A stretch of DNA of 64,000 nt from Cyanophora paradoxa (taxonomy: Eukaryota; Glaucocystophyceae; Cyanophorales; Cyanophoraceae). The stretch lies in the NCBI GenBank assembly GCA_004431415.1, contig QPMI01000058.1, positions 345,599-409,598 of the forward strand, read 5' to 3'. The notes below the pieces were generated by a model that saw nothing but the letters and a program-made list of their open reading frames with translations, made no database searches and was not told where the DNA came from. The position numbers and the translations under genes were made by a program. Position 1 is the stretch's first letter, and the number at the start of each line of letters is the position of its first letter. This document shows positions 1 through 10,779 of the stretch, piece after piece.

Positions 1-132
1 GGCATCACTTCGCTCGTCAATCAGAAACACAGATAGTGAGTTTCATCCGTTTGATCGCAGTTTTGCTTAATTTCACTTCGCGAATGCGCTTGGCTTGTCT
101 GTCGACTTTTTTCTGTTCCTTATTTAAAACAA

Positions 133-740
133 ATGCCTTCGGCTTCTAGAAAACTTACAAACTCACCCAATAAAAGAATAATATTGAATTTTTGAGCGGT
201 GATACTGAATCTTATCCTTTAGTTCGTCGGACTGCTGGTGGTGAGGGAGCATCTATCGATTTTGCTCTTACTGCTGACGAAAACGCTATTCTAGATAAGA
301 TCCCAAATTCGCGGACAAAGAAAAGCAAAACTAGTAAACTGAAGGATACTGACGATGGTCCGCTGTATGTATCAGAGACTGGTAATCGTAGCAGATATTT
401 CATAAAAACAGTGACTGGGTTGAAAACAATTTCAAAGAAGCGTGCTGGTGATCTTATTGCTGGTATAGCGGTTGAGACTAAAATGGAAAACAAGATTTTA
501 AACGAACCGATTGTTAAGACCAAAATTGAAAAAAAGCTTTCTCCTCCATCATCTGCTGTTCCTGCTAAGACGATCGTCGCAATCCCCGAGGTGGATGAGA
601 ATGCTAGCGAATTACCTGTAGCAAACACATCGATCTTGCGCATCGCCTCTAGCAGCGCTGATCCTGTCGGGCCGTCGATCGAATACAAACCAATGTTAAG
701 TGGATTCACTAAACTTGGACTACGTCATCGGTGGGAATAA
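133..740 (+). CDS. Hypothetical protein, last gene of an upstream related element
   Basis: The open frame is continuous from 192. An ATG at 133 sits 6 bases after a TATTTAAAA box and opens a frame that meets the long frame at the T5 run near 187, so the true start is probably 133 with one base lost in that run. The protein is about 200 aa, rich in Lys/Ser/Thr with a basic stretch (RTKKSKTSKLK) and no domain I recognise. The leader at 90-120 resembles 20042-20078, ahead of a gene in the main element (shared GGCTTGTCTG.CGACTTTTTT), which ties it to the same virus family. It lies just before 57-bp repeats, the same place that the gene 21832-22167 takes in the main element. Function unknown. Confidence 0.5.
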
Positions 741-1209
741 TTAGCGTCTAGCTAGAACCTGAACTCGAGTATGTAATTAGATTCCGATGATATAGTAATT
801 CGAAATACACACAACTAACGTCTAGAATTGAGCTAAACGTGTTTCCTCTGTTAGCTTCATTGTACTCATTAATATCGTCTAGAATTGAGCTAAACATGTT
901 TTCTCTGTTAGATTCAAAGTACACAAAATTAACGTCTAGCTGTATCTGAAGATTATTCTGAGACCGGCGCTTTGGGGGTCCGCCTAAAATCACTGCTATA
1001 TCTTTTGCAAAATCGATCGGACTAGACGTTAGATACTACCTAGCGGTTGCTGGATGGTTGGTTTGGAGAGGTTGTGGTGGTAGACGTAACGAAGGGATGG
1101 AAGAGAATGTGTGTTGGAAGGCGTTGGAGTGTGTGGGTTGGGGTGGTTTGGAGGAGTGAGGGTGAGAAAGAGGTGGGTGGGCTGGAACCCCCACTATCTC
1201 ATTTTTTTA
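741..1209. repeat. Right-terminal repeat region of an upstream element
   Basis: No gene is visible. Three successive starts of a 57-bp repeat (GTCTAGAATTGAGCTAAAC...) fall at 820, 877 and 934. The same unit recurs to the right of the main element at 22231, 22286 and 22343 in the same orientation. The rest is G-rich on the plus strand and ends in CTCATTTTTTTA directly against the left inverted repeat at 1210. The right-hand repeat block ends alike (CTCGTTTTTTTA at 23329-23340). I read this as the right end of a second element lying head-to-tail with the main one. Confidence 0.55.
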
Positions 1210-1284
1210 GCGTTTAGCTCTATCTAGGCGATAATGATGAGTACATTGAAGCACTTCGTGTCCCAAGAGCGCTCTGGTGCGGCC
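1210..1284. repeat. Left terminal inverted repeat, 75 bp
   Basis: The reverse complement of 1210-1284 is identical over all 75 bases to 22176-22250. Identity stops at once on both sides. It bounds a 21,041-bp unit that holds all the viral hallmark genes. Confidence 0.85.
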
Positions 1285-1434
1285 TCTGGAGAGAGTAACT
1301 TTTTACATTCACTGTAATTCCTAGCTTGCCATGAGCAGCACCAGTGACATGTTATAAAGGAATAGCACCGCCCTATAGTAACGAGCGGTTGGTTGCGCGC
1401 TTTCTCCGAAAATCTTTTGGAGCGCTATTGTTAA

Positions 1435-4400
1435 ATGGAACGACGGTTTGAGATCGCGCGGCTCAAAGAGCAGATAGCAGGCCAGGCCGAGGTTTTGTAC
1501 AATCGCAGGTTTATTCATGGACAATTTAGAAACAAACTACAGCGCATCAGTGCGAGTGGCTCACGTACGAGACTACCGACACTTCAGAAATACGCATCAC
1601 TTTTGAACGAGCTTTCAACAGTACCAAGACCGCCGAGACCAGTTTCAGCTGCTCGGCTAGAGGTTGCTATTGCTGAGGGTATTGTAGCAGGATTTTCAGA
1701 GCTTCCCGATCCGAGTGTGAGCGAGTTCAGCGAAACTGAAGTTACTGAGGAGGACGGCACAGTGACGACACGTACAGCGCTGAACGGGACATATGCTGAC
1801 TGGGAGTACAGGCCCTCACGTGGAACAGGCCGAGTCACGTCGATGCAGGCACAGATTGAAAATAATGCAAGATTCAGAGCAGGCGCAGTGGCATTTGTAA
1901 GCGTGCAGCAAGAATTAGCGAGTCAGGATCGAATGGGTATAGCTTTACAGGTATCAGGAGTCGGACTCTATCGCAAGCCTAACGAGGACTCAGCGCTTGC
2001 AGTAGTCATTGAGCACAGGAAATTTTACCGCATACTCCCAGGGTCAGACATTGTTGAGGCGATCCGCTCACAGCTGGAGGAGCTAGATACTATTGCGCAG
2101 GAAAAGAGCCGTGATTCTTCCGCCTTCGAGACGTGGATTAAGCTACGCTTTACCGCGATTAGATACTTCAGGCGTATGGGTGGCCGCGGACGCGGGTTTG
2201 TACTTCCGAGCTGGCTTGCACTCAAGCAGGCCTTGATCAATATCAATGCACCAAACAACGAGTGCTTTAAATATGCTGTCCTCGCAGCGCGCAATCCGCT
2301 GGCCCAGGGGTGGATTCGAGACATGCAGGAAGCTATCGGCAGCACGAGGCATCGCTAGATTGTACGATGCTAACGTATCCGACACCACTCGATTCGAAAA
2401 TGTTCAGTAAATTTGAGTGTGCGAATAATGTTAAGCTCTGCGTCTACACGACTGCGCTAGACAAGCAAGACATCGTTCCGATCCACATTAGCGCAGCAAC
2501 GGATGCTATACCGATACTTTACGTGCCAGCAGGCGACGGGAATGATGTGGGACATTATTTGTGGATAAAGAACATATCGCGCCTGTTTGGAAAGCATGGG
2601 TCGAATGCGAAGCACTATTGCTTGGCCTGCCAGTGCGGCTTTGGCTCAGACGAGGCCTTTCAGAATCATCTTAAATACGACCGGTGCCTTGATCGAGATG
2701 AGCACGCCAGGGACGTGCTTCCGAAAAAGGGCGAGCACTTTATAAAATTCAATAGTTTCGAAAAGACGATTCGCCAAAGACTAGTTGGGTATGCTGACTC
2801 GGAAACTATGACTGTACCTGTTTTACAGACCGAGAGTCCAGCAAAGACGAAGCAGCTAGGAGTCCACGCAATAGCGTCGATCGGCTGCTTAGTTATTCTA
2901 AACAAGGGCAAAATCAAGGAACGAATGAAACTGTAGAAAGCGTTGAAAATTCAGAGACGATGCAACAGGAGCAGTTTTGGTTCTCGCATATGGATCACAA
3001 ACTGAGGAGTCTGCAGAAGCATTTGTTGCTTGGCTAGATGAAAAAGAGCCGCAGTTTAAGGGAATCTTGGAGGAGAAAGCGACGATGCAGATTACACAGG
3101 CGCAAGAGCGCTCCTTTCAGGCAGCAGAAACATGCTATATGTGTGGAAGCGAGTTTAAAGAAGTCAAAGATAAAAATCGAGATCACTGCCACGACTCCGG
3201 GCAGTATCTTGGAGCGGCATGCAATGCCTGCAACAGGCGACGAGCAAAAGCTGCCGCCGTGCCAATATTCTTTCACAATGGACGAGGATTTGACTTTCAC
3301 CTATTAGTGAGGGCTTTAGCAGCAGGATATAACCGGCGGAAAGTCGCAGAAAATGCATTCCGAGACGAGGTCGAGCGCAAGTTTCAAGCAAAATACGCAG
3401 GACGTGAGCTGAGTACAGATCATGCAATAAATGCAAAGAAGCGACTTGAGCGTGAATTACGTCCTCGTGAGTTACTGTCGACGAAGTTTGACCAGGTGTT
3501 TCAGAACAGCGAGCGTATGTCACAGTTCACATACGGCATTTACGTTTTCCGTGACTCTGCTCAGCACCTGCAGGGTAGTCTCGATAGCCTTGCGGCTGCA
3601 GTACCTGATGTGAAAAAGAATATCACACGTGCACTACATGAGAGCGAGACACGGTTCAAACTAATGACGCGCAAGGGTGTCTATCCATACAAGTACATTA
3701 CGGGCTGGGATCGTCTTGCAGAGACATCACTACCAGGACGCCGCCAATTTTACAATGAGCTAAAACAGTTGAAGTGCTCTCGTGATGATTATATCCACGC
3801 TCAATCGGTCTGGCGTGAGCTTGGTTGCAGGACAATGGCTGACTATACATTGGAGTACATGAAGACAGACATAGCTCTTCTAGGAGACATATTTGAAAAC
3901 TACCGTGACACGTGTATGGAGACGTATAAGCTGGACCCAAGCTACGTTATGAGCATTCCAGGTTTCTCGTGGCAAGCAGCTTTGAAACACACTGGCCAGC
4001 AACTGGAGCTGTTTCACGAAGGGCAAGAAGATATGCACCGCTTTATTGAGAAAGGGATTCGGGGAGGAATCTCGATGATATCAACACGCTATGCTAGAGC
4101 TAATAATGCCTGGATTGATAAGTACATCGTGGGTCACAGGAAAAAACAGGGCTGGTTACTTTATCTCGATGCGAATAATCTTTATGGACTTTCTATGAAA
4201 CAGAAACTTCCTACAGGGACTTCAAATGGGAGAACATTAGTATTACTACTGATCCTAAACTGTATATCACAGACCTAGATGCAAACGGTCCACGAGGGTT
4301 TGCTTTGGAGGTTGACATGCATTGTCCAGAAGAGATGCATGATTATTTTAGTGATTATCCACTTGCTCCGAGCGTATGTGCATTGTAAAAGAGCACCTAT

Positions 4401-5472
4401 CAGAGGCGCAGCGAAAAACTATTGAGCGTGAAAAACTAAGCGGGATCGAGAGAACGCCAAAGCTGGTTCCAAACCTGTTGCCAAAGAAGAATTATGTTGT
4501 TGATGCACGAGTGCTACAGTTTTATGTGTCGATGGGAATGGTTGTTTCTAGAATACACAGAGTGCTTTCGTTCGAGCAAAGTGCATGGCTAGAGAGCTAT
4601 ATCGATTTGAACACTCTGAAGCGAAAACAGGCAGAATTCCCGTATGAAAAAGATCTTTATAAGCTACTAAATAATGCGGTGTTTGGGAAAACGATGGAAA
4701 ACGTACGCAAGCACTGCAATTCAGAGCTTGTGACAACAGGAGAACGACTAGCGAAAATCAACACAGAGCCGAACCGCTTGAGACAGGTCGCTATCTATGA
4801 CGAAAACTTGGTGTATGTAAATAAGCGAAAGAGCGAATACAAACTCAACAAACCGATCTACTGTGGGTTCACAATCCTTGATCTATCAAAGCTACATATG
4901 TATCGGTTTTACTACCAGGTGCTGAAAGCGCTTTGGGGCGAGCGGCTTAAGCTACTTGGAACAGATACAGACAGTCTCATTATTCAGATTGAGACCGAAA
5001 ATTTATACGAGGACCTTCGCAAAATCAAAAACGAGCTAGATGTTAGTGAATACCCTACGAGTCACCCGTTCTTTGAAGGGATGTCAGAAGACGAAGTGCA
5101 GCGACTAAGATCGATGGGCAAGGTTCCAGGGCTGTTCAAGGACGAGTGTGGCGGCAGACAAATGCTTGAGTGGATCGCGAACCGACCGAAATCGTACTAT
5201 ATGAGCACAGAGGAATCACAAGTGCACAAGTGCAAGGGCGTTAACAAGACGTTCAGCAGCTCGCTGACACGAGAGCGATACTACGACTGCATCTTTGGGG
5301 CATATCATGCAACGTAGATGGAATTCTCGGCTTCAGATCGAAACAGCATCGGATCTGGCTACAGCGGACATCAAAGCAAGCCCTACACCCGCTTGATACC
5401 AAGCGATTCCTGTGCGAGGATGGTGTGAACACCAGGGCGATAGGTCACTATAAAAATCTTTCGAATAACTAA
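1435..5472 (+). CDS. Protein-primed family B DNA polymerase (Polinton/adintovirus type)
   Basis: Replicative polymerase of the virus, about 1,345 codons, read in several frames. The N-terminal part ends in the fold typical of Polinton polymerases (ECFKYAVLAARNP, about 2260-2300). Exonuclease motifs follow: ExoI YADSET (about 2790), a Cys/His cluster CYMCGSEF...DHCHD...CNACNRRR (3133-3240) resembling an endonuclease VII zinc site, ExoII FHNGRGFDFHLL (3271-3306) and ExoIII EYMKTD (about 3853). Polymerase motifs A (DANNLYG, about 4165), B (NNAVFGKTMENV, about 4670) and C (GTDTDSL, about 4960) are all present. The C-terminal EDGVNTRAIGHY matches the family ending. Frame changes fall near 2345, 2905, 2965, 4215, 4375 and 5300, mostly at homopolymers. 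The stop TAA (5470-5472) overlaps the integrase ATG, so the two are probably co-transcribed. ATTGTTAA precedes the start. Confidence 0.9.
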
Positions 5473-6401
5473 TGGCACCCTCATTCAAAATCACTGCACC
5501 ACCAGGGGCATATCAAGTCGACATACTTTTCATAGGACGTTTTCGACTATTTGCAGCGATTGAGATTGCAACTCGATTCGCAGTTGTCAGAAAGCTTGAA
5601 GATGCTAAACAGATTCCGAAATTCATCGCTCAGCTGCCTGGGATCTGGGGTTTTTCGGGCGACAACGGCTTTAATACGGCTGCTGTGCGGGCAATGGCCG
5701 AAGAGAATTCATTTTCGATGCACACTGACGTCGCTAAGGATGATCACATATCGAAAGGCGACAAGCTAGGGATCATCGATCGATTCGCACGGACATTGCG
5801 AGCCATGATTCAGGCAGACACAGAGGAACGAGGGTCGCCGAATTTTCTCTCCCGGCTGCCTGCTTTGATCAAGGCATACAATCAAACAAAACACAGCTCT
5901 TTTGGCAGAGAGTATTCACCAGCCTGGATGCGAGATCACCCACAGGTTGCTGCCCAGCTGCACCAGGTGCGTCAACGACAGAACGACATTGAGAGAGACG
6001 CATTGAATCTACCAAAGCCAGGGACTGAGGTGCAGATACTCGAGCCTAAGAGCAGCATCTTTGCGAAGGGAGCTACGAAACCGAGCAAGGAGACGTACAC
6101 AGTCGTGGGGCAGGACAGGAACCGAATAAGGGTCGCAACCAAAGAGGGACAGATATTAAGCCGTAGAATCAAGCCTTCAGAAATTCGAGCCCCGAGACAG
6201 CTTCCGAATCAGTCAAAAATAGAACGAGCTGCGGCTAAGGCAAAGCAAGAGCAACAGCTACGGCGCGAGGGTCTCATTGAAACGAAAAAGTATAGCGGAC
6301 AAAGTCGGCAAGCTCGTGAGCTCAAAAAACTAGAGGTTGCAGGGGAGCCTTCACTGCGATTAGGAAGTAAGGTCGCTGGAAACTATGCCCGCCGCAATTA
6401 G
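5472..6401 (+). CDS. rve-type (retroviral-like) integrase
   Basis: Catalyses insertion of the viral DNA into host chromosomes. The 309-aa protein has an RNase H-like core: D17 (YQVDILFI), D64 (SGDNGF) and the IDRFARTLR helix with D103, where most family members have a catalytic Glu (ERFNRT type). A small beta-rich domain at about 186-240 (PGTEVQILEP...IKPSEIRAP) resembles the SH3/chromo-like tail of Polinton integrases; a basic C-terminus follows. No N-terminal zinc finger precedes the core. The ATG overlaps the polymerase stop as TAATG. The frame is intact, unlike many neighbours. The 3' end overlaps the convergent gene 6360-6677 by 42 bp. Confidence 0.82.
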   Translation: MAPSFKITAPPGAYQVDILFIGRFRLFAAIEIATRFAVVRKLEDAKQIPKFIAQLPGIWGFSGDNGFNTAAVRAMAEENSFSMHTDVAKDDHISKGDKLGIIDRFARTLRAMIQADTEERGSPNFLSRLPALIKAYNQTKHSSFGREYSPAWMRDHPQVAAQLHQVRQRQNDIERDALNLPKPGTEVQILEPKSSIFAKGATKPSKETYTVVGQDRNRIRVATKEGQILSRRIKPSEIRAPRQLPNQSKIERAAAKAKQEQQLRREGLIETKKYSGQSRQARELKKLEVAGEPSLRLGSKVAGNYARRN

Positions 6402-6677
6402 CGACCTAATTTCAGTGCGCCTTCGCTCTCGGTATTTTCGGTCGTTGTCAAGTTTTCGTTCAGGGTGTGCAAGGTTATATTGACGGGAGACAGCAATCTG
6501 CCGCTGCCGGTAATCTGGATTTTCATGGTATCGCTTTCGCTGCAGATCTGCACGTCTTTTGCGTCTCTCTGCAAGTATCTCTGGCGTAACCTCACTACGT
6601 ATGTGCACAGGCTTCTCAAAATTCTTGCGAGGCCTGCCTCGTGGACGGGAAGCAGCCGTGATTTCCGCACTGTCCAT
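6360..6677 (-). CDS. Small basic AT-hook protein
   Basis: A 105-aa, strongly basic protein. Near its N-terminus is RPRGRPRK, a textbook AT-hook (GRP core) for binding the minor groove of A/T-rich DNA, followed by Arg-rich, probably helical sequence (RRKRRADLQRKRYHENPDYR). A role as a DNA-binding, chromatin-like or regulatory factor is an inference. A TATATA box lies upstream on the minus strand (about 6700). The start is the ATG at 6677. The gene converges on the integrase and overlaps its end. Confidence 0.6.
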   Translation of the reverse strand: MDSAEITAASRPRGRPRKNFEKPVHIRSEVTPEILAERRKRRADLQRKRYHENPDYRQRQIAVSRQYNLAHPERKLDNDRKYRERRRTEIRSLIAAGIVSSDLTS

Positions 6678-6778
6678 TATGAGTGGGTATGTGATTGATA
6701 TATAGGAAAGAAATTCGAGAAACGTTTATGGCGCGTTCAAATCGAAAAATTAAATCGCAGCGGTTTATATAAAACAAA

Positions 6779-7039
6779 ATGGTCGCAGGAACAATTCGAT
6801 TTGGGAAGTACCGAGGTGAGACTCATTTGAAGGTTGTTTTAACCGATCCGAAATATGCCGAATGGCTAATGTCTTGGGAACATCTTCGTGAGTATGATAA
6901 ACGTGAATTGCAGCGTGCATTTGAGATTTCGCAATTAGAAGATTTGACTTTGCATCAACGACGTCCTACAGTTGAACTACCAGATTTCACAGACGAATTC
7001 GTCTCCCTCCCATCGCATTCTTCAGTTGCGACCCAGTAG
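6779..7039 (+). CDS. DUF3820 / exonuclease X C-terminal-like small protein
   Basis: An 86-aa protein. Its first half (IRFGKYRGETHLKVVLTD, then PKYAEWLMSWE) matches the pattern FGKYKG...DPxYxxWL of the DUF3820/ExoX C-terminal fold, which accompanies DNA exonucleases in bacteria, phages and large DNA viruses. A nucleic-acid role is an inference from that family. TTTATATAAAA sits about 8 bases ahead of the ATG, one of the clearest promoter boxes of the element. Its 3' end overlaps the convergent gene at 6987-7616 by 53 bp. Confidence 0.55.
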   Translation: MVAGTIRFGKYRGETHLKVVLTDPKYAEWLMSWEHLREYDKRELQRAFEISQLEDLTLHQRRPTVELPDFTDEFVSLPSHSSVATQ

Positions 7040-7616
7040 CATTTGGTTCGAAAACATTTGGAGAAGCAGTTTTAACCTCGGCAGAGTCAAGCGATTGCTC
7101 GGCTTTAGCTTTTTCATTTTTCAAATAGCGTAAATCTGGTACGTCCATAGGTCTGTGCTTAAACATCTCGCTTCGCAACATCTCGCGGATCTTAGCTCTT
7201 TCTTGCTTGTCTTTTACATACGATTCGATATTAGCTGATCGAGCCTCGAGATCTCGCAATTTATCTGTTAGTTCCTCGATCTGACTCTTTGATACTGTTG
7301 CTGTCTTGATTTTTGGCCCTGAATAACGTGGTTCAGATGCCATTGCTTGGATAATTCTAGCAGCATCATCATCAATATCGGACTGCATTTCAGTAACAGT
7401 TTTAGCCTGGCTTTGTCGATCGTCAATCGCACTTGCGTTAGCTGCTGCCGACGCAATTGTTTTCGCTACGGGTGCGTTTAGTTTGGGGGTGCTTGCAAGC
7501 TCCCCGCTAGGATTAGCAACAGCTGCGCCTTCAGTCGACCCACTTTCAACTAGTGGTTCAACAACATTAACCTTGCGTCTTTCACGATAACCCTTTTTAG
7601 GAATCCCGCGACCCAT
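6987..7616 (-). CDS. Hypothetical coiled-coil protein of the virion gene block
   Basis: A 209-aa protein with a basic N-terminus (GIPKKGYRERRK), an Ala/Ser/Thr-rich low-complexity middle, and a predicted coiled coil at about 115-150 (IEELTDKLRDLEARSANIES). I recognise no family. It starts 9 bp after the packaging ATPase stop and shares its direction, so it probably belongs to the leftward virion-assembly block. By position it could be a scaffold, core or minor virion protein. No cysteine-protease triad is visible, so it is not evidently the adenain-type protease usual in Polintons. Confidence 0.55.
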   Translation of the reverse strand: MGRGIPKKGYRERRKVNVVEPLVESGSTEGAAVANPSGELASTPKLNAPVAKTIASAAANASAIDDRQSQAKTVTEMQSDIDDDAARIIQAMASEPRYSGPKIKTATVSKSQIEELTDKLRDLEARSANIESYVKDKQERAKIREMLRSEMFKHRPMDVPDLRYLKNEKAKAEQSLDSAEVKTASPNVFEPNATGSQLKNAMGGRRIRL

Positions 7617-7625
7617 CTTATTTTA

Positions 7626-8366
7626 TTAAGATAATATTTTAAAACGCCTTTTTTTAGAGATAACAGGTAATTCTTTTTTAGACTCTTCTTCTTGTTTTAG
7701 CCATTTAGAGAAACGAAAACTCTTATCTTCGACGGCTTTATCAACGTACCAGGCAGTATCATATTTAGTTCCATCCAAAACTAAGCACTGATAATCGTGC
7801 GCCCAAGTCTCGAACAAGGCGATGAACTTATCCTTTGGTAGGTGTGAAAAGTCTCGATAAATTGCCTCCAGTTCAGTATGATTAGAGTAACTGAAGAAAA
7901 AACAATAGTCGGAGTTCGATCTTATAGATTGACTCAATGCTGTAAGCTTTTGCGACATTAAAATCGTAGAAATGCAAAAATGGCGGCACTGCATAAAAAG
8001 TCGATTAACAACCTTGCTGTTTCGAAGATCAACAGTTTCAGATGCAGCAACAAGATCGTCCAATACAAGTAATATCTGCGGCGCTTTCTTTTTGTTTTCG
8101 ATTAGAGCGCGCTGTGAATCAATGATTTCTGCAACAATGGCAGGTTGAAAATCATCGTAAAGCTCTTTTGTTATTGCTTCGTATTCACCATTGAATTTGG
8201 TGGCCGTAAACACAACCACTCGATTAATCTTTGGATATAGCAGTCGAAGCAGATGCTTTGTGCAATAGAACGATTTGCCACTATTAGATTTCGATATAAA
8301 CAGGGCTTTAAAAGGGACCCTCATATCGCTAGGCTGGAACTTTGCGAGCTCTTGAGACCCATCCAT
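7626..8366 (-). CDS. A32-type (FtsK/HerA) genome-packaging ATPase
   Basis: A DNA-translocating ATPase that would pump the genome into capsids. Visible motifs are a Walker A loop FISKSNSGKSF (Ser instead of Gly at its first position), Walker B ILLVLDDLV, and the following TILMSQKLTALSQSIRSNSD, which matches the sensor segment of poxvirus A32-like ATPases. The length, about 246 aa, is normal for Polintons and virophages, and the frame is intact. The start is taken at the ATG at 8366, 20 bp after the stop of the capsid gene. Gene order penton-capsid-ATPase is typical of a virion cluster. Confidence 0.82.
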   Translation of the reverse strand: MDGSQELAKFQPSDMRVPFKALFISKSNSGKSFYCTKHLLRLLYPKINRVVVFTATKFNGEYEAITKELYDDFQPAIVAEIIDSQRALIENKKKAPQILLVLDDLVAASETVDLRNSKVVNRLFMQCRHFCISTILMSQKLTALSQSIRSNSDYCFFFSYSNHTELEAIYRDFSHLPKDKFIALFETWAHDYQCLVLDGTKYDTAWYVDKAVEDKSFRFSKWLKQEEESKKELPVISKKRRFKILS

Positions 8367-8386
8367 CAAAAAGATAGTCGGTGAAA

Positions 8387-9774
8387 TTAGAGGTTCACCT
8401 TACGAAGACCCGCAGCATCAACAATTAGTACAGTGTGAAGGAGAGCTCGAACCTGGACGTAAATCTTGTTGTTTGCATCGTATGCAGCAGGGTTCATAAT
8501 ATTCAGGAAGCAGCTGCTGGAGTTCGTCAGATCTACGAAACCAGTTTGAGCAGCATTTCGAATCGATTTATCCCCACTAATGCAAAATGGCAAACCAGTC
8601 AGAACATACCGATTAAGAGGCGCGTCTAGATTGGAGCACTTGAAGACATCAGCGATGAGTTCGGCACCTTGCAGGAGAGGAACGGGCTCATTTGAATAAA
8701 GTCTCTGGCCATTCAATTCGCAGGAAATAGTAATATCGCGAGCATTAGCCTCGGTTTTGAGGACACTGTGTTTTCCATCAGTTTGGTTCATGTTTGGCTG
8801 CTTGCGAATGCTAACGAACAGGCCGTAGCAAAGTCCACTGATTTGAGACAGATTAATCCGGGTGGGCGCTCCCGCACCAGCATAAGTAATTGAATCAGCA
8901 TCAACCCAGCCGACATCGGTAGCGGGAATTGCGATTCCAGACGTTTTGACTTTCTCAATCACCTGGGCAAAAGTGGCCTCATCAACGTTGATGCAATGAG
9001 CAATAATCTTTGGATTCGAAAGCTCCGGATTGGCAGGGGTGACACTGAGAACATTGGGAGTTATATTCTGGCCGATGTTTGCAGGGGATGCAGCAGCAGC
9101 TCCCACGCTCCCAAGTCCATCTTCTTTAGAAGCATCACCGCCTATGGCATATTCTGTTACAAACCTACCACCATAGCTGGTTTCGACGAAGCCCTGGGCA
9201 CGATCACGGAACCAAACCTCGACGGAAACCTCGCCAGATAGAGCACCAATCGGAAGCACAGAACCCTCCCAGGGACAGGGGATTTTTACACTGAAAATAC
9301 CTCCAGTGCGATTGCTCCCCTGAGGTGGTGTTCCATGGAGCCAGCCACCGGATCGGTACTTCTTTTTAAGCTGAGCATCATCATTGTAAATCAGTGCGCT
9401 GTGAACAAGCCAGTCCTCGGGACAATGTAGCTGTAGGAAGCATATTTGATTTCGATTCGCTTTACGAGAGCACCAACCGATCGCAAATAACCAGTGCGAA
9501 CCAGGTCAGTGTCACCAGTAAATGCTGTCAGCTCGGGAAGGGTAAACTGGAGTTCGAGTCCCTGAAGGAAATTGTATCGGGGCAGGAAATAAGTAACCCT
9601 CTTTCCGAAGCAGTCTCCATAGTCATTGCTTGGGTTGACAACAACACGAACAGGCTTGGTTTGGCTCGTTAGACCTAACATAAGCTCGTTGTTCATGAAG
9701 AAGTCCTTCGCTTCCTGAGGTGTGGTGAGGAGCTCTTTGAGGCCGAGCCGCTGCAAATTCTGAGTAACATCCAT
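8387..9774 (-). CDS. Probable double jelly-roll major capsid protein
   Basis: About 462 codons, read in two frames that change near 9395. The N-terminal part (MDVTQNLQRLGLKE) and the later beta-rich segments (VRVVVNPSNDYG, VTYFLPRYNFLQGLELQF, GEVSVEVWFRDRAQGF) have the length and texture of Polinton/PLV major capsid proteins. The identification rests mainly on size and position between the ATPase and a penton-like gene. I did not find a diagnostic motif. The start at 9774 is chosen because TATATA lies just upstream on the minus strand; an upstream extension to 9822 is less likely. The frame change is at the CCCGAGG stretch and is compatible with one lost base. Confidence 0.62.
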
Positions 9775-9825
9775 CGAAGTATATAATTGCAGTGAAAGAA
9801 AATAATTCTGCCGCTTCACCAAGAC

Positions 9826-10779
9826 TCAGTTTGACGAATTGATCCAAGGATATGTCTTTGACCTTTTCTGGAGCTGAAGTTTTGCAAGTTCGTAAACAAC
9901 ATCACCATTGGGTTCGTCAGGACCATAACGAATTTCGAGAATAAATGACACAGGAGCTCCATTTAAATCAGCGATTCGCTGCATAAAATCGTAAATCTCA
10001 ATAGTCACAGAGTAGAGGTCCAGCTTTGAATAAACATACTTATACAAAGGAGTTGCTTCAGTTGAATCATAGTAGGCTGTTTCGCCTGGACGGAGGGCGC
10101 TGGAATGCTGAGCTTTGAGAAAAAGCCAGGAATTGAAGTATTGGGCATACTGACAAGGTCACCAATTTCAGGAATGCGAAGTAGCACATGATCATCGGGA
10201 GTGACATCGGGTTCATAAGCGCCTTCTATATATTGAATATCGACAGTTAAAGCCTTAGACCGAATCGGTAGAATTGATCGCAAGCCTAGCAGCTTTGCAG
10301 TTCGCTGAGCCCTAGCAACAGCCTGGTAGTTTCTGATTTCCCGCCCACCAGGTTCGGTGCCAACATCAGAGCAATAAAGAACTCGAAGCTAGCTGTGAAC
10401 CCTATTGATTTAACTGCTGAATTATACGTGCACGTGATACCAGTCCCCGTCAACCTTTCGTTTATCTTTGTCACAAGCGAGGTGACGTCGTAATTTCCAG
10501 GTGGAATTGTAATGTTATTCCAGGCTCCAAAACCTGGCTGAGGTGGGTCTGGTCCTCATTTGCAGGATCATATTTGCACCAATATATATACGTGTCAAAC
10601 ACTAAATCCTCTGCTGGATCGAGTGCATCAACTGTGCTCATTGTGTTGGGGATCTCAGCAGATACCAGGCGCACGGCTTTTACATCCTGATAAACTTTAG
10701 GCAGTCTTACTTTAAATTTTGAGGTGGATGTCAGCTCATCCGCTTGGTGGCTTGCAATGCAGACGTAGTCCGTCGGCAT
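9826..10779 (-). CDS. Penton-like minor capsid protein A
   Basis: About 317 codons spread over four frames, starting MPTDYVCIASHQADE at 10779. The N-terminal strand FKVRLPKVYQDVKAVRLVSA fits the family pattern in which a jelly-roll begins with a conserved V.L..VEIPN-like strand. The C-terminal segment (SVTIEIYD...LNGAPVSFILEI) shares the pattern I.D-x-LNG-x-P-x-S-x-x-L-x-I with protein B, encoded divergently from 10807. Such pairs of short motifs are seen in penton proteins of Polintons and PLVs, which occupy the capsid vertices and anchor fibres. Frame changes fall near 10475, 10285 and 10050. The penton assignment is an inference. Confidence 0.5.

Noticed and set aside
748-993. 81-codon minus-strand ORF with internal repeat near the left end
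   Set aside because: Its repetition follows the 57-bp DNA repeat; no start context or domain.
1321-1524. Minus-strand ORF overlapping the polymerase start
   Set aside because: No domain and it overlaps the start of a well-supported gene.
7149-7616. Adenain-type maturation protease next to the ATPase
   Set aside because: No His-Asp/Glu-Cys arrangement can be seen in the 209-aa protein; it is a coiled-coil, low-complexity protein.
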